A DNA stretch of 64,000 bases from CALKXV01 sp965228905 (GTDB taxonomy: Bacteria; Pseudomonadota; Alphaproteobacteria; Rhodobacterales; Rhodobacteraceae), in NCBI GenBank assembly GCA_965228905.1, contig CBDDII010000002.1:744001-808000 (forward strand). Reading direction: 5' to 3'. The notes beneath the pieces are model-generated. The model ran no database searches and was not told the origin of the DNA. It was given only the letters and a program-made list of their open reading frames with translations. Every line of letters begins with the position of its first letter. Within the stretch, counting starts at the first letter, position 1. The position numbers and the translations under genes were made by a program. Shown in pieces: positions 42,708 to 51,522 of the stretch.

Positions 42708-43625
42708 GTGATTACCACCAAAACCTTGTTCGCAGGGGCTGCTACGGCGTGCCTGATGTCCAGCGCGACGTTTGCGCAGGACTATACGATCGGCTTCAGC
42801 CAGGTCGGGTCAGAGGGCGACTGGCGCCCGGCGTTTTCTCGCAACATGCAGGAAGAGGCCGCGAAATTCGGCGTCGATCTGAAATTTGCCAACGCCCAGG
42901 GCAAGCAGGAAGAACAGCTTCGCGCCGTGCGCGCCTTTGTTGCGCAGGGCGTCGATGCGATCATCATCGCGCCGGTTGTCGTGACCGGCTGGGAAGACGT
43001 GCTGGAAGAAGCCAAGGACGCCGAGATTCCGGTTTTCCTTGTCGATCGTGACGTGGATGTCGAAGACAAGTCGCTTTACGTGACCCGCATTTCTGCCGAC
43101 TTCAACCTTGAAGGAAAGCTGGCCGGATCCTGGCTGGCGACCGAGTCGCTTGGCAACTGCAAGGTTGTCGAAATGCAGGGCACGACCGGCTCGGCCCCCG
43201 CGATTGAACGCAAGGGCGGTTTCGAAGCGGTGATCGACCAGTTCCCGGCAATGGAAATCGTCGCGACGCAGTCCGGCGATTTTACCACCGAAGGCGGCAA
43301 GCGCGTCATGGAAGCCTTCATCAAGTCGACCAACAATCTTGATGGTATCTGTGCGGCCTTCGCACATAACGACAACATGCAGCTTGGTGCGATCCAGGCG
43401 ATGAAAGAGGCAGGACTGACGCCGGGCAAGGACGTGCTTATGGTGTCGGTCGATTACGTGCCTGCCATTGTCGATGCGATGAATGCCGGTGACGCCAACG
43501 CATCGGTCGAGCTTCGTTCGGCTGTGGCAGAATTCATCTATCCGGTCGTGACGGCCTACATCGACAATCCGTCCGATCTGGACAAGTGGATCGTGATCCC
43601 GTCGGACCTGCACGTCGCCGAATAG
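42708..43625 (+). CDS. ytfQ: periplasmic sugar-binding protein, YtfQ-like
   Basis: 305 residues from a GTG at 42708 with GGGAGGA upstream. The signal peptide covers about the first 23 residues and is cleaved after SSATFA. The mature protein starts DYTIGFSQVGSEGDWR and has FVAQGVDAIIIAPVVVTGWEDVLEEAKDAEIPVFLVDRDVDV. This closely matches what I know of E. coli YtfQ, the galactofuranose receptor. Together with one ATPase and two permease genes it forms the YtfQRT-YjfF layout. The exact sugar may differ. Confidence 0.85.
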   Translation: MITTKTLFAGAATACLMSSATFAQDYTIGFSQVGSEGDWRPAFSRNMQEEAAKFGVDLKFANAQGKQEEQLRAVRAFVAQGVDAIIIAPVVVTGWEDVLEEAKDAEIPVFLVDRDVDVEDKSLYVTRISADFNLEGKLAGSWLATESLGNCKVVEMQGTTGSAPAIERKGGFEAVIDQFPAMEIVATQSGDFTTEGGKRVMEAFIKSTNNLDGICAAFAHNDNMQLGAIQAMKEAGLTPGKDVLMVSVDYVPAIVDAMNAGDANASVELRSAVAEFIYPVVTAYIDNPSDLDKWIVIPSDLHVAE

Positions 43626-43636
43626 GGCGTAGGTCT

Positions 43637-43685
43637 CAAAACCAAGACGGTTTTGGCAAACTCAGTCGCTCTGCCCTTTGGGCAG
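43637..43685 (+). terminator. two stem-loops between binding-protein and ATPase genes
   Basis: CAAAACC/GGTTTTG (43637-43655) and CTGCCC-TTT-GGGCAG (43671-43685) follow the ytfQ-like stop. Hairpins in this position usually protect the receptor mRNA or attenuate read-through, so that receptor exceeds ATPase. Confidence 0.5.
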
Positions 43686-43736
43686 GGCGCAAGGTCATGC
43701 ATATTGCGGTCACCCCGCATCAGACAGAAAGCTGAA

Positions 43737-45251
43737 GTGCGCGTCGTGTCGACAGGTTTGGCAAAGGTAGAAATTCGCGGTCTGCGGAAGGCGTATCCGG
43801 GTGTGCTGGCCCTGGATGACGTCGATCTTGATCTGTTCCCCGGCGAGGTACATGCGCTTTTGGGAGAAAACGGTGCTGGCAAGTCGACACTGATCAAGGT
43901 GTTGACCGGGGCCCTTCCCCGTGACGGCGGAGACATCACGCTTGATGGCAAGTCCGTTTCTTTCGCCGTGACAGGTGATGCGCAGGCTGCCGGTATCTCT
44001 ACTGTCTATCAGGAGGTGAACCTGATCCCCGCAATGTCGGTGATGCAGAACCTGACCCTTGAAAAGACCTATGGACGTTTTGGCGTATTAAATTGGCGCA
44101 AGGCGCGCGAAGAGGCGTTTAACAAGCTCCAGCGGCTCAACCTGGAACTGGATCTTGATCGGGCTGTCGGGAGTTATTCGGTCGCCATTCAACAGATGGT
44201 CGCCATAGCACGGGCCCTGGATGAAGACACGAGCGTGCTGGTGCTTGACGAGCCGACGGCCTCGCTCGATTCCGATGAAACCGCGGCGCTGTTTGCGGTG
44301 GTTCGCAGTCTGAAGGCGAAAGGGATCGCCGTCGTCTTCATCACCCACTTCCTTGACCAGGTGTACGAGATTTCGGACCGCATCACCGTTTTGCGAAACG
44401 GCCGCAAGGTCGGCACAGGTCTGATCGGCGATGTCCCACGACAGGACCTGATCGCGATGATGATCGGACGGGAGTTGAGCGAAGTCGAAGCCTCGTTCCA
44501 CCGCCGGCAGCAGGGAGCGGACGGTGAAGTCGTTCTTGAAGCCAACGGCATCGGGTGCAAACGGGTTCTGGCCCCTTTCGACCTCACGTTGCGTGCTGGC
44601 GAGGTTGTGGGCCTTTCCGGCCTTCTCGGTTCCGGTCGGACCGAGCTCGTAAAGCTGATCTTCGGGGCCATTGCCCCGGATAGCGGTGCGATCAAGGTGG
44701 ACGCTGGCAGCGCCGGTACGTCGCCTCGGCATTCACTGCACGCCGGTATTGCGCTTTGTCCCGAAGATCGAAAGTCCGAAGGGCTGGTCGGCGAATTGTC
44801 GATCCGCGAGAACATCATTCTTTCGATGCAATCCAAGCGCGGGTGGTTGCGTCAGATCAGCGGTGCCGAGCAGGCGCGGGTTGCGGATGAGATGATCAAG
44901 GCGCTGTCGATTGCAACGCCCGACGCGGAAAAGCCGGTGCGGCAGTTGTCGGGGGGGAATCAGCAAAAGGTTGTCCTGGCCCGTGCACTGGCCTCGTCGC
45001 CGCGTATCCTGTTGCTGGATGAACCGACACGCGGGATCGACGTGGGTGCCCATGCCGAGATTCTGACCCTGATCCGTAAGTTGTGCCAAGACGGGCTTGC
45101 TCTCCTGGTGGCATCGTCCGAGATCGACGAGGTCGTCTCTTCCTCCGACAGGGTTGCCGTGATGCGCGACCGCAGAAAGATCGGCGAATTGGCGGGGGAC
45201 GACATCACCCGTGATAGGATCGTTGGAATGATTGTTGGTGACGATGGCTGA
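43737..45251 (+). CDS. ytfR: sugar ABC transporter ATPase with two nucleotide-binding domains, YtfR-like
   Basis: About 504 residues from the GTG at 43737; another GTG at 43746 is possible, and the open frame extends upstream into the hairpins. The first domain has GENGAGKST, SVAIQQMVAIARAL (signature weakly kept) and VLVLDEPT. The second has a degenerate P-loop GLLGSGRTE, LSGGNQQKV and LLLDEPTRG. This tandem form is standard for ribose/galactofuranose-class importers. The stop overlaps the first permease gene by 8 bases. Confidence 0.92.
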   Translation: MRVVSTGLAKVEIRGLRKAYPGVLALDDVDLDLFPGEVHALLGENGAGKSTLIKVLTGALPRDGGDITLDGKSVSFAVTGDAQAAGISTVYQEVNLIPAMSVMQNLTLEKTYGRFGVLNWRKAREEAFNKLQRLNLELDLDRAVGSYSVAIQQMVAIARALDEDTSVLVLDEPTASLDSDETAALFAVVRSLKAKGIAVVFITHFLDQVYEISDRITVLRNGRKVGTGLIGDVPRQDLIAMMIGRELSEVEASFHRRQQGADGEVVLEANGIGCKRVLAPFDLTLRAGEVVGLSGLLGSGRTELVKLIFGAIAPDSGAIKVDAGSAGTSPRHSLHAGIALCPEDRKSEGLVGELSIRENIILSMQSKRGWLRQISGAEQARVADEMIKALSIATPDAEKPVRQLSGGNQQKVVLARALASSPRILLLDEPTRGIDVGAHAEILTLIRKLCQDGLALLVASSEIDEVVSSSDRVAVMRDRRKIGELAGDDITRDRIVGMIVGDDG

Positions 45252-46266
45252 ACGAACGAATGAGACAGCCTTGCGTCGGTTTCTTGGCGGGCGCGCAGTC
45301 TGGCCGCTGGTGGCGCTGGCTTTGATCCTTGTCGTCGACGGTTTCATTTCGCCCGGGTTCTATGACATCCGTATCGTCGAGGGACGCCTTTTTGGAAACC
45401 TGATCGACATTCTGTACCGAGCGGTGCCCACGGCGCTGGTGGCGCTTGGCATGGCCCTGGTTATCGGGACCAAGGGCATCGACCTGTCTGTCGGATCCAT
45501 CGCGGCGATTGTGGGCGCGGTGATCGCCTGGCGCATACAGGCGGGTGATGCGCATGTGCTGGTGCTATTCTACGCCCTGGGTGCCGGTGTCCTGTGCGGG
45601 ATCTGGAACGGGACATTGGTCGCGATCCTTGGCATTCAGCCGATCATCGCCACCCTGATCCTGATGGTTTCCGGTCGTGGCATCGGGATGTTGATCAATT
45701 CGATCTACGGCGGCACCGATCCCAGTTTCCAAAGCGCTTTCCTGCAAGGCATGTCGACGGGGTCAATCGCCTATATCCCGACGCGGCTTTTCGTATTCGG
45801 GTTCATCTTTTTCGTGCTCTGGTTTCTTGTGCGACGTACCGCGCTTGGGTTGTTCATTGAATCCACCGGAGGGAATGCCTCGGCATCGAACCTTGCCGGG
45901 GTCAATGCGCGACTGATCACGTTCACCGCCTATGTAATCTGCGGGTTGATGGCTGGATGGGCTGGCGTGATCCTGACGGCGGATACGCATACATCCGATC
46001 CTGTCTCGGTCGCGCTTTATATCGAACTTGACGCCATTCTGGCGGTGGTCATCGGCGGAGGATCTTTGGCCGGGGGGCGCATCTACCTGGGCATGACCGT
46101 GATTGGTGCGCTGGTCATCCAGGCGCTGACCACCTCTATCCTGATCTCGGGCCTTCCGCCTGAATACAATCTGATTATCAAGGCGCTTGTCGTGTTGCTG
46201 GTGCTTGTCTTGCAGTCCGAAAACGCGCGTCGCGGCGTCATGACGCGACTAAAGAGGAGCGCATGA
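45244..46266 (+). CDS. ytfT: sugar ABC transporter permease, YtfT-like
   Basis: 340 residues from the ATG at 45244. Eight to ten membrane helices are visible, with the family pattern GTKGIDLSVGSIAAIVGAV near the middle and VVIGGGSLAGGR later. It is an inner-membrane subunit that pairs with the following permease. It overlaps the ATPase gene by 8 bases and the next permease gene by 4. Confidence 0.88.
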   Translation: MAERTNETALRRFLGGRAVWPLVALALILVVDGFISPGFYDIRIVEGRLFGNLIDILYRAVPTALVALGMALVIGTKGIDLSVGSIAAIVGAVIAWRIQAGDAHVLVLFYALGAGVLCGIWNGTLVAILGIQPIIATLILMVSGRGIGMLINSIYGGTDPSFQSAFLQGMSTGSIAYIPTRLFVFGFIFFVLWFLVRRTALGLFIESTGGNASASNLAGVNARLITFTAYVICGLMAGWAGVILTADTHTSDPVSVALYIELDAILAVVIGGGSLAGGRIYLGMTVIGALVIQALTTSILISGLPPEYNLIIKALVVLLVLVLQSENARRGVMTRLKRSA

Positions 46267-47234
46267 TGTCAGCCATCCTGAACAGGAAATACCTGCCCTT
46301 CTTTGCGACCGTCTTCGTGTTCGTCGCGATTTTTCTGATCGGCGGCAGCATGTACAAGAATTTCCTTTCGAGCAGGGTGCTGGGCAATATCCTGGCCGAT
46401 AATTCGTTCATCATCATCGCGGCCATCGGGGCGACATTCGTGATCCTGTCTGGCGGGATCGACCTGTCGATCGGATCCATGATCGGATTTGTCGGTGTCT
46501 GCATGGCCGTACTGGACAGCATGGGTTTCGATCCCGTGACGACCAGCCTTCTGATGCTTGTCTTCGGTTTTGCATTCGGTTCCTTTCAGGGCTGGGTCAT
46601 AGATGCGCTGGACATACAGCCATTTATCATCACCCTGGCGGGGCTCTTCCTGTTGCGGGGAATGTGTTTCATGGTGACCATCAACTCGGTCCCGATCACC
46701 CACGAGTGGGCGGATTTCTACTCGGACATCCGTATTGATCTGCCCGGCAAGGGGCGGCTGCGATCCTCCGCCATGGTGATGCTGATCAGCCTGGCCGTTG
46801 CGATTTTTATTGCGCATTTCACCCGTTTCGGCGCCAACGTTTATGCCATTGGCGGCGACAAGGAATCCGCGCGTTTGATGGGGGTGAATATCCGCAAGAC
46901 CACGGTGCTGATCTACGCCACCGCTGGTTTCTACTCCGCACTTGCAGGGGTGGTCTATGCTCTCTACACGAAATCGGGTTATCCGCTTGCAGGTTCCACG
47001 CTGGAACTTTCCGCCATCGCGGCAGTGGTGTTGGGGGGCACACTTCTGACAGGCGGCGTTGGCACGGTCGCGGGCACTTTGTTCGGGGGCATGATCCTTG
47101 GATTGATCTCGACACTGATCATCTTTAACGGGTCACTGAACTCGGCATGGATCCTGATCAGCAGCGGCATTCTGCTTTTCGTTTTCATCGTGATGCACAG
47201 GTTCCTTGTTGGAACATTCGGGATAAAGGGTTGA
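46263..47234 (+). CDS. yjfF: second sugar ABC transporter permease, YjfF-like
   Basis: 323 residues. It contains the same SEDS-like loop type (ILSGGIDLSIGSMIGF) and VVLGGTLLTGGVGTVAG, and about eight helices. Having two different permease genes in one operon is typical of the YtfQRT-YjfF galactofuranose system, whereas ribose systems usually have one. It is translationally coupled to the preceding gene (ATGA). Confidence 0.88.
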   Translation: MMSAILNRKYLPFFATVFVFVAIFLIGGSMYKNFLSSRVLGNILADNSFIIIAAIGATFVILSGGIDLSIGSMIGFVGVCMAVLDSMGFDPVTTSLLMLVFGFAFGSFQGWVIDALDIQPFIITLAGLFLLRGMCFMVTINSVPITHEWADFYSDIRIDLPGKGRLRSSAMVMLISLAVAIFIAHFTRFGANVYAIGGDKESARLMGVNIRKTTVLIYATAGFYSALAGVVYALYTKSGYPLAGSTLELSAIAAVVLGGTLLTGGVGTVAGTLFGGMILGLISTLIIFNGSLNSAWILISSGILLFVFIVMHRFLVGTFGIKG

Positions 47235-47241
47235 TGGGTGA

Positions 47242-47997
47242 ATGAAGAAATCCGCTACGATACATCGGGGTCGGCGTGCAAATGAAGGTGCCACGGTCTT
47301 CTTTGGTAGCGAGTCTTCGCGCACGAACCTTGTGAATTCACTTGGGCGGGAAATCGTGGCCGGGGTTTTCCCGGAGAATGCGGTCTTGCCAGCCGAGTCC
47401 GAGATGCTTGACCGTTTCGGCATCTCGCGCACGGCCCTTCGCGAAGCCTATTCCAAGCTGACGGCCAAGGGATTGGTTCAGGCGCGGCCTCGGGTCGGTA
47501 CATCCGTGCGGCCACGAGCGAGTTGGAACATGCTGGACCACGACGTGCTTGCCTGGCACCTTCAGACGGTCCCGGCTGCCGAGATCGCAACCGATCTCTA
47601 TGCCTTGCGTCAAATGATCGAGCCTGCGGCGGCGGGTCTTGCGGCCACGGCCAGGTCCGAGGCCGATGTCGCGGCCATCTATGCCGCGCTAGAAGAAATG
47701 AAGGCAAACGCCAAAGAGGAAGCGGCCTTGGTCGAGGCGGATTTCGGGTTCCATGTCGCAATTCTGACGGCCACGAAGAACCCCTTCATCAATGCGTTTT
47801 CCTCCCTCATCCGGGCGGCGATGCTTTCGGTATTCGAGATGTCCTGGCGCGGTGCGGAGTTGATCAAGGATCACCGTATCAGGCAGCATGAAATGGTTGC
47901 CGATGCGATCCGTGATGGGGACCCCGAAGCGGCGTGCCAGTTGATGGAAAATCTGCTGAGCGAGTCGATCGAAGACGCGCGGGCGGTGACGGAGTGA
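47242..47997 (+). CDS. GntR-family regulator, FadR subfamily, of the sugar operon
   Basis: 251 residues. The winged helix (LGREIVAGVFPENAVLPAESEMLDRFGISRTALREAYSKLTAKGLVQARPRVGT) is followed by an FCD domain with the metal-type ligands (EADFGFHVAIL, HEMVADAI). It lies 7 bases after the last permease gene and so is part of the operon it probably controls. Regulators of this branch respond to sugar acids or lactones. Confidence 0.9.
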   Translation: MKKSATIHRGRRANEGATVFFGSESSRTNLVNSLGREIVAGVFPENAVLPAESEMLDRFGISRTALREAYSKLTAKGLVQARPRVGTSVRPRASWNMLDHDVLAWHLQTVPAAEIATDLYALRQMIEPAAAGLAATARSEADVAAIYAALEEMKANAKEEAALVEADFGFHVAILTATKNPFINAFSSLIRAAMLSVFEMSWRGAELIKDHRIRQHEMVADAIRDGDPEAACQLMENLLSESIEDARAVTE

Positions 47998-48016
47998 CGC
48001 ATCACGGAACAGATGG

Positions 48017-48991
48017 TCAGACCGCGGTGCCCGCTGCGTGGAGCAGTGCTTCGATATGCGCCGGGCCGGTCGGACGGATGCCGAGCGGATTCAACGCCTT
48101 GATCGAGTAGTAGCCCCGCGTGATGTGGTCCATGTTGACCGTTTCGTGGACGCCCGGCAGGTCGAGGATGCGTTCGATGTAGCGCGAAAGCCGGGGATAA
48201 GACAGGATCTGGCGGCGGTTGGTCTTGAACACACCATGATAGGCGGCGTCGAACCTGATGAGCGTGACGAAAAGGCGTATATCGGTCTCCGTCATCTGGT
48301 CGCCGAACAGGAAATCGCCGCTCAACCGGTCTTCAAGTTCGTCGAGCATCGCAAAGACGCCATTGACCGCCTCGTCATAGGCTTCCTGTGACGACGCAAA
48401 GCCCGCCTTGTAAACACCGTTGTTAAGCAGGTCGTAGATGCGCGGATTGAGCGCGTCGATCTCGGCGGCGAGGTGCTTGGGATAAAGGCGCAGGTCAGAG
48501 GGCAACAGCGCCTCGAAGGCTGTGTCGAACATGCGCAGGATATCGGCGCTTTCGTTGTTCACCATGACGTCGCGTTTCATGTCCCAAAGCACCGGCACCG
48601 TCGCCCGACCTGTGAAGGTCGGATCGGCGCGGGTGTAAAGCTCGTGCATGTAGCGCGCATCGAACAACGGGTCTTCGTCCGCACCGGGGTAACCGCCGAA
48701 CTGCCAGCCCTGGTCGCCGAGCGTCGGGTTGACCACGGTGATCGGGATCAACCGGTCGAGGCCTTTCAGCTTGCGTGCCATCAACGTGCGCGAGGCCCAG
48801 GGGCAGATATAGGCGACGTAGAGCCTGTAGCGCCCCGCTTCGGCTGCAAAGCCACCTTCGCCGGTTGGTCCCGCGCTACCGTCGGGGGTGATCCAGTTGC
48901 GAAACGACGAGACCTGTCGGACGAACCGCCCTTTCTTGTCCGCTTTCTGAACCGGTTGCCAGTTTTCCTGCCATTTGCCATCCACGAGCAA
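48017..48991 (-). CDS. yqjG: glutathionyl-hydroquinone reductase (Xi-class GST)
   Basis: 324 residues, the length of the Xi class. The active-site motif CPW appears in YICPWASR, and the family-specific FGGYPGADEDPLFDARYMHELY and the VPVLWDM/NNESADILRMF thioredoxin-fold blocks are clear. It removes glutathione from glutathionyl-hydroquinones. It is the last gene of a minus-strand set with DODA-type dioxygenase and DoxX genes. Confidence 0.93.
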   Translation of the reverse strand: MLVDGKWQENWQPVQKADKKGRFVRQVSSFRNWITPDGSAGPTGEGGFAAEAGRYRLYVAYICPWASRTLMARKLKGLDRLIPITVVNPTLGDQGWQFGGYPGADEDPLFDARYMHELYTRADPTFTGRATVPVLWDMKRDVMVNNESADILRMFDTAFEALLPSDLRLYPKHLAAEIDALNPRIYDLLNNGVYKAGFASSQEAYDEAVNGVFAMLDELEDRLSGDFLFGDQMTETDIRLFVTLIRFDAAYHGVFKTNRRQILSYPRLSRYIERILDLPGVHETVNMDHITRGYYSIKALNPLGIRPTGPAHIEALLHAAGTAV

Positions 48992-49002
48992 TTTCTGACT
49001 CC

Positions 49003-49833
49003 TCAGGCTGCGTGGAAAACGTAGGACCGCATGGAAATCGACCCGAGGTCGATCGCATCGGTCATGAAGGTCAGGTCATCGCGTTCATCCGATGCTCCGG
49101 CCACGGTCAGCGCAGGCATGTAGTGATCGACGCTTGGATGCGCCATTGTCAAAAGGCTTCCCAATTTTTTGCGGTCTGCGAGAGGTGCGAAATCGCGGTC
49201 GGTCATGCGGTCGGCGAAAAGCGTGTCGAATTCGATTGCGAAGTCTTGTGGCTTGGCGTCCCTTTCCCAATCCACCGCGCGCAGGTTGTGAACCACGTTG
49301 CCCGAGCCAAGGATCAGCACTCCGCGATCCCTTAGGTCCGAAAGGGCGCGTCCGATCTCGAGCTGGTGGTCAAGATCGCGACCCATGTCGATGGAAACCT
49401 GGAACACCGGGACATCCGCTTCGGGGTAGAGATATTTAAGGACCGTCCACGCCCCGTGGTCCAGCCCCCAGGTGTCGTCCTCTTCGGCATGGTGACTTGC
49501 CAGAAGTGTGGCGACGGCGCGGGCAAGTTCGGGGTCGCCCTTGGCGGGGTAGGTCTGTTCATAGAGTTCTTGTGGGAAGCCGTAGAAATCGTGGATCGTG
49601 CGGGGCATGGCCGAGACGTCGACCAGCGTTGTGCCACGGGTCATCCAGTGGGCCGACACGACAAGGATCGCCTTTGGACGTGGCAGGCTTTTGCCAAGTT
49701 CGGTCCAGGCGCGGCCGAAGGCCGTGTCTTCGATCGCGTTCATCGGGCTGCCGTGACCAAGGAAGACCAGGGGCATCCGGTCGGATGGTGTCAGCCTGTC
49801 ACGCAGGTTCTGCAGGTCGGTCGCGATACTCAT
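49003..49833 (-). CDS. ygiD: 4,5-DOPA-extradiol-dioxygenase-like protein
   Basis: 276 residues. The class III extradiol fold shows in LVFLGHGSPMNAIED (His ligand), SAHWMTRGT (His), GLDHGAW and SVDHYMPAL. YgiD-type enzymes are zinc or iron proteins that open the ring of catechols. The gene lies 11 bases before the GST gene and 61 after DoxX, in a set linked to quinone or catechol stress. Confidence 0.9.
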   Translation of the reverse strand: MSIATDLQNLRDRLTPSDRMPLVFLGHGSPMNAIEDTAFGRAWTELGKSLPRPKAILVVSAHWMTRGTTLVDVSAMPRTIHDFYGFPQELYEQTYPAKGDPELARAVATLLASHHAEEDDTWGLDHGAWTVLKYLYPEADVPVFQVSIDMGRDLDHQLEIGRALSDLRDRGVLILGSGNVVHNLRAVDWERDAKPQDFAIEFDTLFADRMTDRDFAPLADRKKLGSLLTMAHPSVDHYMPALTVAGASDERDDLTFMTDAIDLGSISMRSYVFHAA

Positions 49834-49894
49834 GTCATTTTCCTCCGATCTCGGTGGTGAGGGAGGCCGCCTTGGTGCAAGGCGGCCACCTGTG

Positions 49895-50317
49895 TCAGGC
49901 GAATTTGCCGAGTGCGCCGTTCAGCGCGGGGATGCGCACAGCGTAGGCGCCGGCGCCCAACAACACGACAGAGGCTTGCACGATGGCCCAGAAAAGCGGG
50001 TATTCCCAGCCGCCACCTTCGGCAGAAAAGCTCCAGCCGTTGCCCCAGTGGACCCAGGTCGCTCCCAGAAGGACGGGGATCAAGGCAAGCGAGACCAGCC
50101 GCGTTGCGACACCCAGGATCAGGGCCAGTCCGCCGCCGACTTCGGCAAGGATCGTGAGATAGGCCAGGATGGCGGGCAATCCGAGGCTTTCGAAAAATCC
50201 GACGGTGCCGGGGATGGTGAAGACGAAGACCTTCATTAGTCCGTGGGCGACAAAAAGCGCCCCGGTGCTGACGCGAAGTGCGAAGGCGGCGAGATCGGCA
50301 TTGGTTTGAGTGGTCAT
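49895..50317 (-). CDS. DoxX-family membrane protein
   Basis: 140 residues with four hydrophobic segments. DoxX features are RVSTGALFVAHGLMKVF near the N-terminus and ILAEVGGGLALILGV. DoxX/YqjF proteins are small inner-membrane proteins associated with redox or aromatic stress. It is the first gene of the minus-strand set and divergent from a LysR gene. Confidence 0.88.
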   Translation of the reverse strand: MTTQTNADLAAFALRVSTGALFVAHGLMKVFVFTIPGTVGFFESLGLPAILAYLTILAEVGGGLALILGVATRLVSLALIPVLLGATWVHWGNGWSFSAEGGGWEYPLFWAIVQASVVLLGAGAYAVRIPALNGALGKFA

Positions 50318-50389
50318 GTCAGGTTTTCCTTTCGTGCCGCATTCCCGCGGCTGTTCGTTTGACTGCCGCCAACTTAGGGCTTGCGTTCA

Positions 50390-50404
50390 CTCCATGAAAT
50401 GGAG
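50390..50404. promoter_or_regulatory. LysR-type box between doxX and the lysR gene
   Basis: CTCCAT-GAA-ATGGAG is a perfect inverted repeat with the T-N11-A spacing of LysR boxes (T at 50391, A at 50403). It is centred in the divergent promoter region. Confidence 0.6.
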
Positions 50405-50450
50405 ACTTTGTTGAATTACTTTCCTTGATTTGTTCTTAATAGGATGTGCA

Positions 50451-51347
50451 ATGGACATCACCGACGAACTCAGGGCCTTCGTGGCGACGGCACAGACCGG
50501 TTCTTTCACAGCTGCCGCCAATCAGTTGGGCGTTTCGAACCGGCTGACATCAAAGTACGTGGCCGAGCTTGAGGCGCGTCTCGGTGTGCGGCTGTTTCAG
50601 CGCACAACGCGCCGGGTGGGTCTGACGCCTGCGGGAGAAGACTTGTTGGCGCGTGCGCCAGCGCTACTCGATGACCTGGATGAATTGTTGTCAGGGGTTG
50701 CCGAAGGGTCGCGCGGGCTGTCGGGGGTGATCCGCATCTCGGCACCGCTGACTTTTGGCGAGATCTATGTTGGCGCAATGCTTGGCCGTTTTGCCACGGC
50801 GCATCCGGACCTCGTGATCGACTTGCGCTTGACCGACCACTATGCCGATCTGGCAAGCGAGGGTATCGACCTTGCATTCCGGATTGGCCGGTCGGACATG
50901 CTATCGCTGAAAACCCGCAAACTTGGCGAGTTTCATTCCGTTGTCGTGGCCAGCCCCGATTACATCGCGAAACATGGCGCGCCCGGGACGCCGGAGGATC
51001 TGCAAAAGCATTCCTGTATCCTTGACACGAACCGTCGCACGCCGACGCGCTGGATGCTGCGAAAGGGGAAAGACGAAATCGTTGCCAATGTCGATGGTCG
51101 TTTCAGGGTCAACTCGGCGCGCGCTTCGGTCGAATTGGCGATCGCGGGGCTGGGCATTGCATATACCCCGAAGTTCGCTCTTTGCGACGCGCTGGAAAGT
51201 GGTGCACTTGTTCAGGTGATCGAGGGCTATCGTGGTGAGACAGGGCCGGTCAGTGCCGTATACCTTGAGGGGCGTGCGCTTCCCCGAAAGGTCAGGGCGT
51301 TGATAGACTTTGCTTTGGTGGACATACGAACAGTGGATATTCTCTGA
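50451..51347 (+). CDS. LysR-family transcriptional regulator
   Basis: 298 residues from the ATG at 50451 with AGGA upstream. The N-terminal helix-turn-helix (FVATAQTGSFTAAANQLGVSNRLTSKYVAELEARLGVRLFQRTTRRVGLTPAG) and a periplasmic-binding-like effector domain are clear. It is divergent from the doxX-dioxygenase-GST set, an arrangement that resembles control of quinone-response genes by YhaJ in E. coli. The ligand is unknown. Confidence 0.92.
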   Translation: MDITDELRAFVATAQTGSFTAAANQLGVSNRLTSKYVAELEARLGVRLFQRTTRRVGLTPAGEDLLARAPALLDDLDELLSGVAEGSRGLSGVIRISAPLTFGEIYVGAMLGRFATAHPDLVIDLRLTDHYADLASEGIDLAFRIGRSDMLSLKTRKLGEFHSVVVASPDYIAKHGAPGTPEDLQKHSCILDTNRRTPTRWMLRKGKDEIVANVDGRFRVNSARASVELAIAGLGIAYTPKFALCDALESGALVQVIEGYRGETGPVSAVYLEGRALPRKVRALIDFALVDIRTVDIL

Positions 51348-51522
51348 AAAGCAGGCGGAACCTGTCACCTGTACTGGCGATGAGCACCAGCGCCAGGGAC
51401 AGGTTCACAAGGGGATCGGACGCGACAGGCATTGCAGACACGATGCCCATTGGCGTCACCGGCTGAGGCACGGGCGGAGAGACTGCAAAAGAACGGTCAC
51501 TCTGCACCGGCACCTGAAAGAT

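Noticed and set aside
51292..51513. A 73-residue minus-strand frame between lysR and the alcohol dehydrogenase
   Set aside because: It overlaps the end of lysR, has no RBS that I can see and no recognised family; the hydrophobic stretch alone is not enough.
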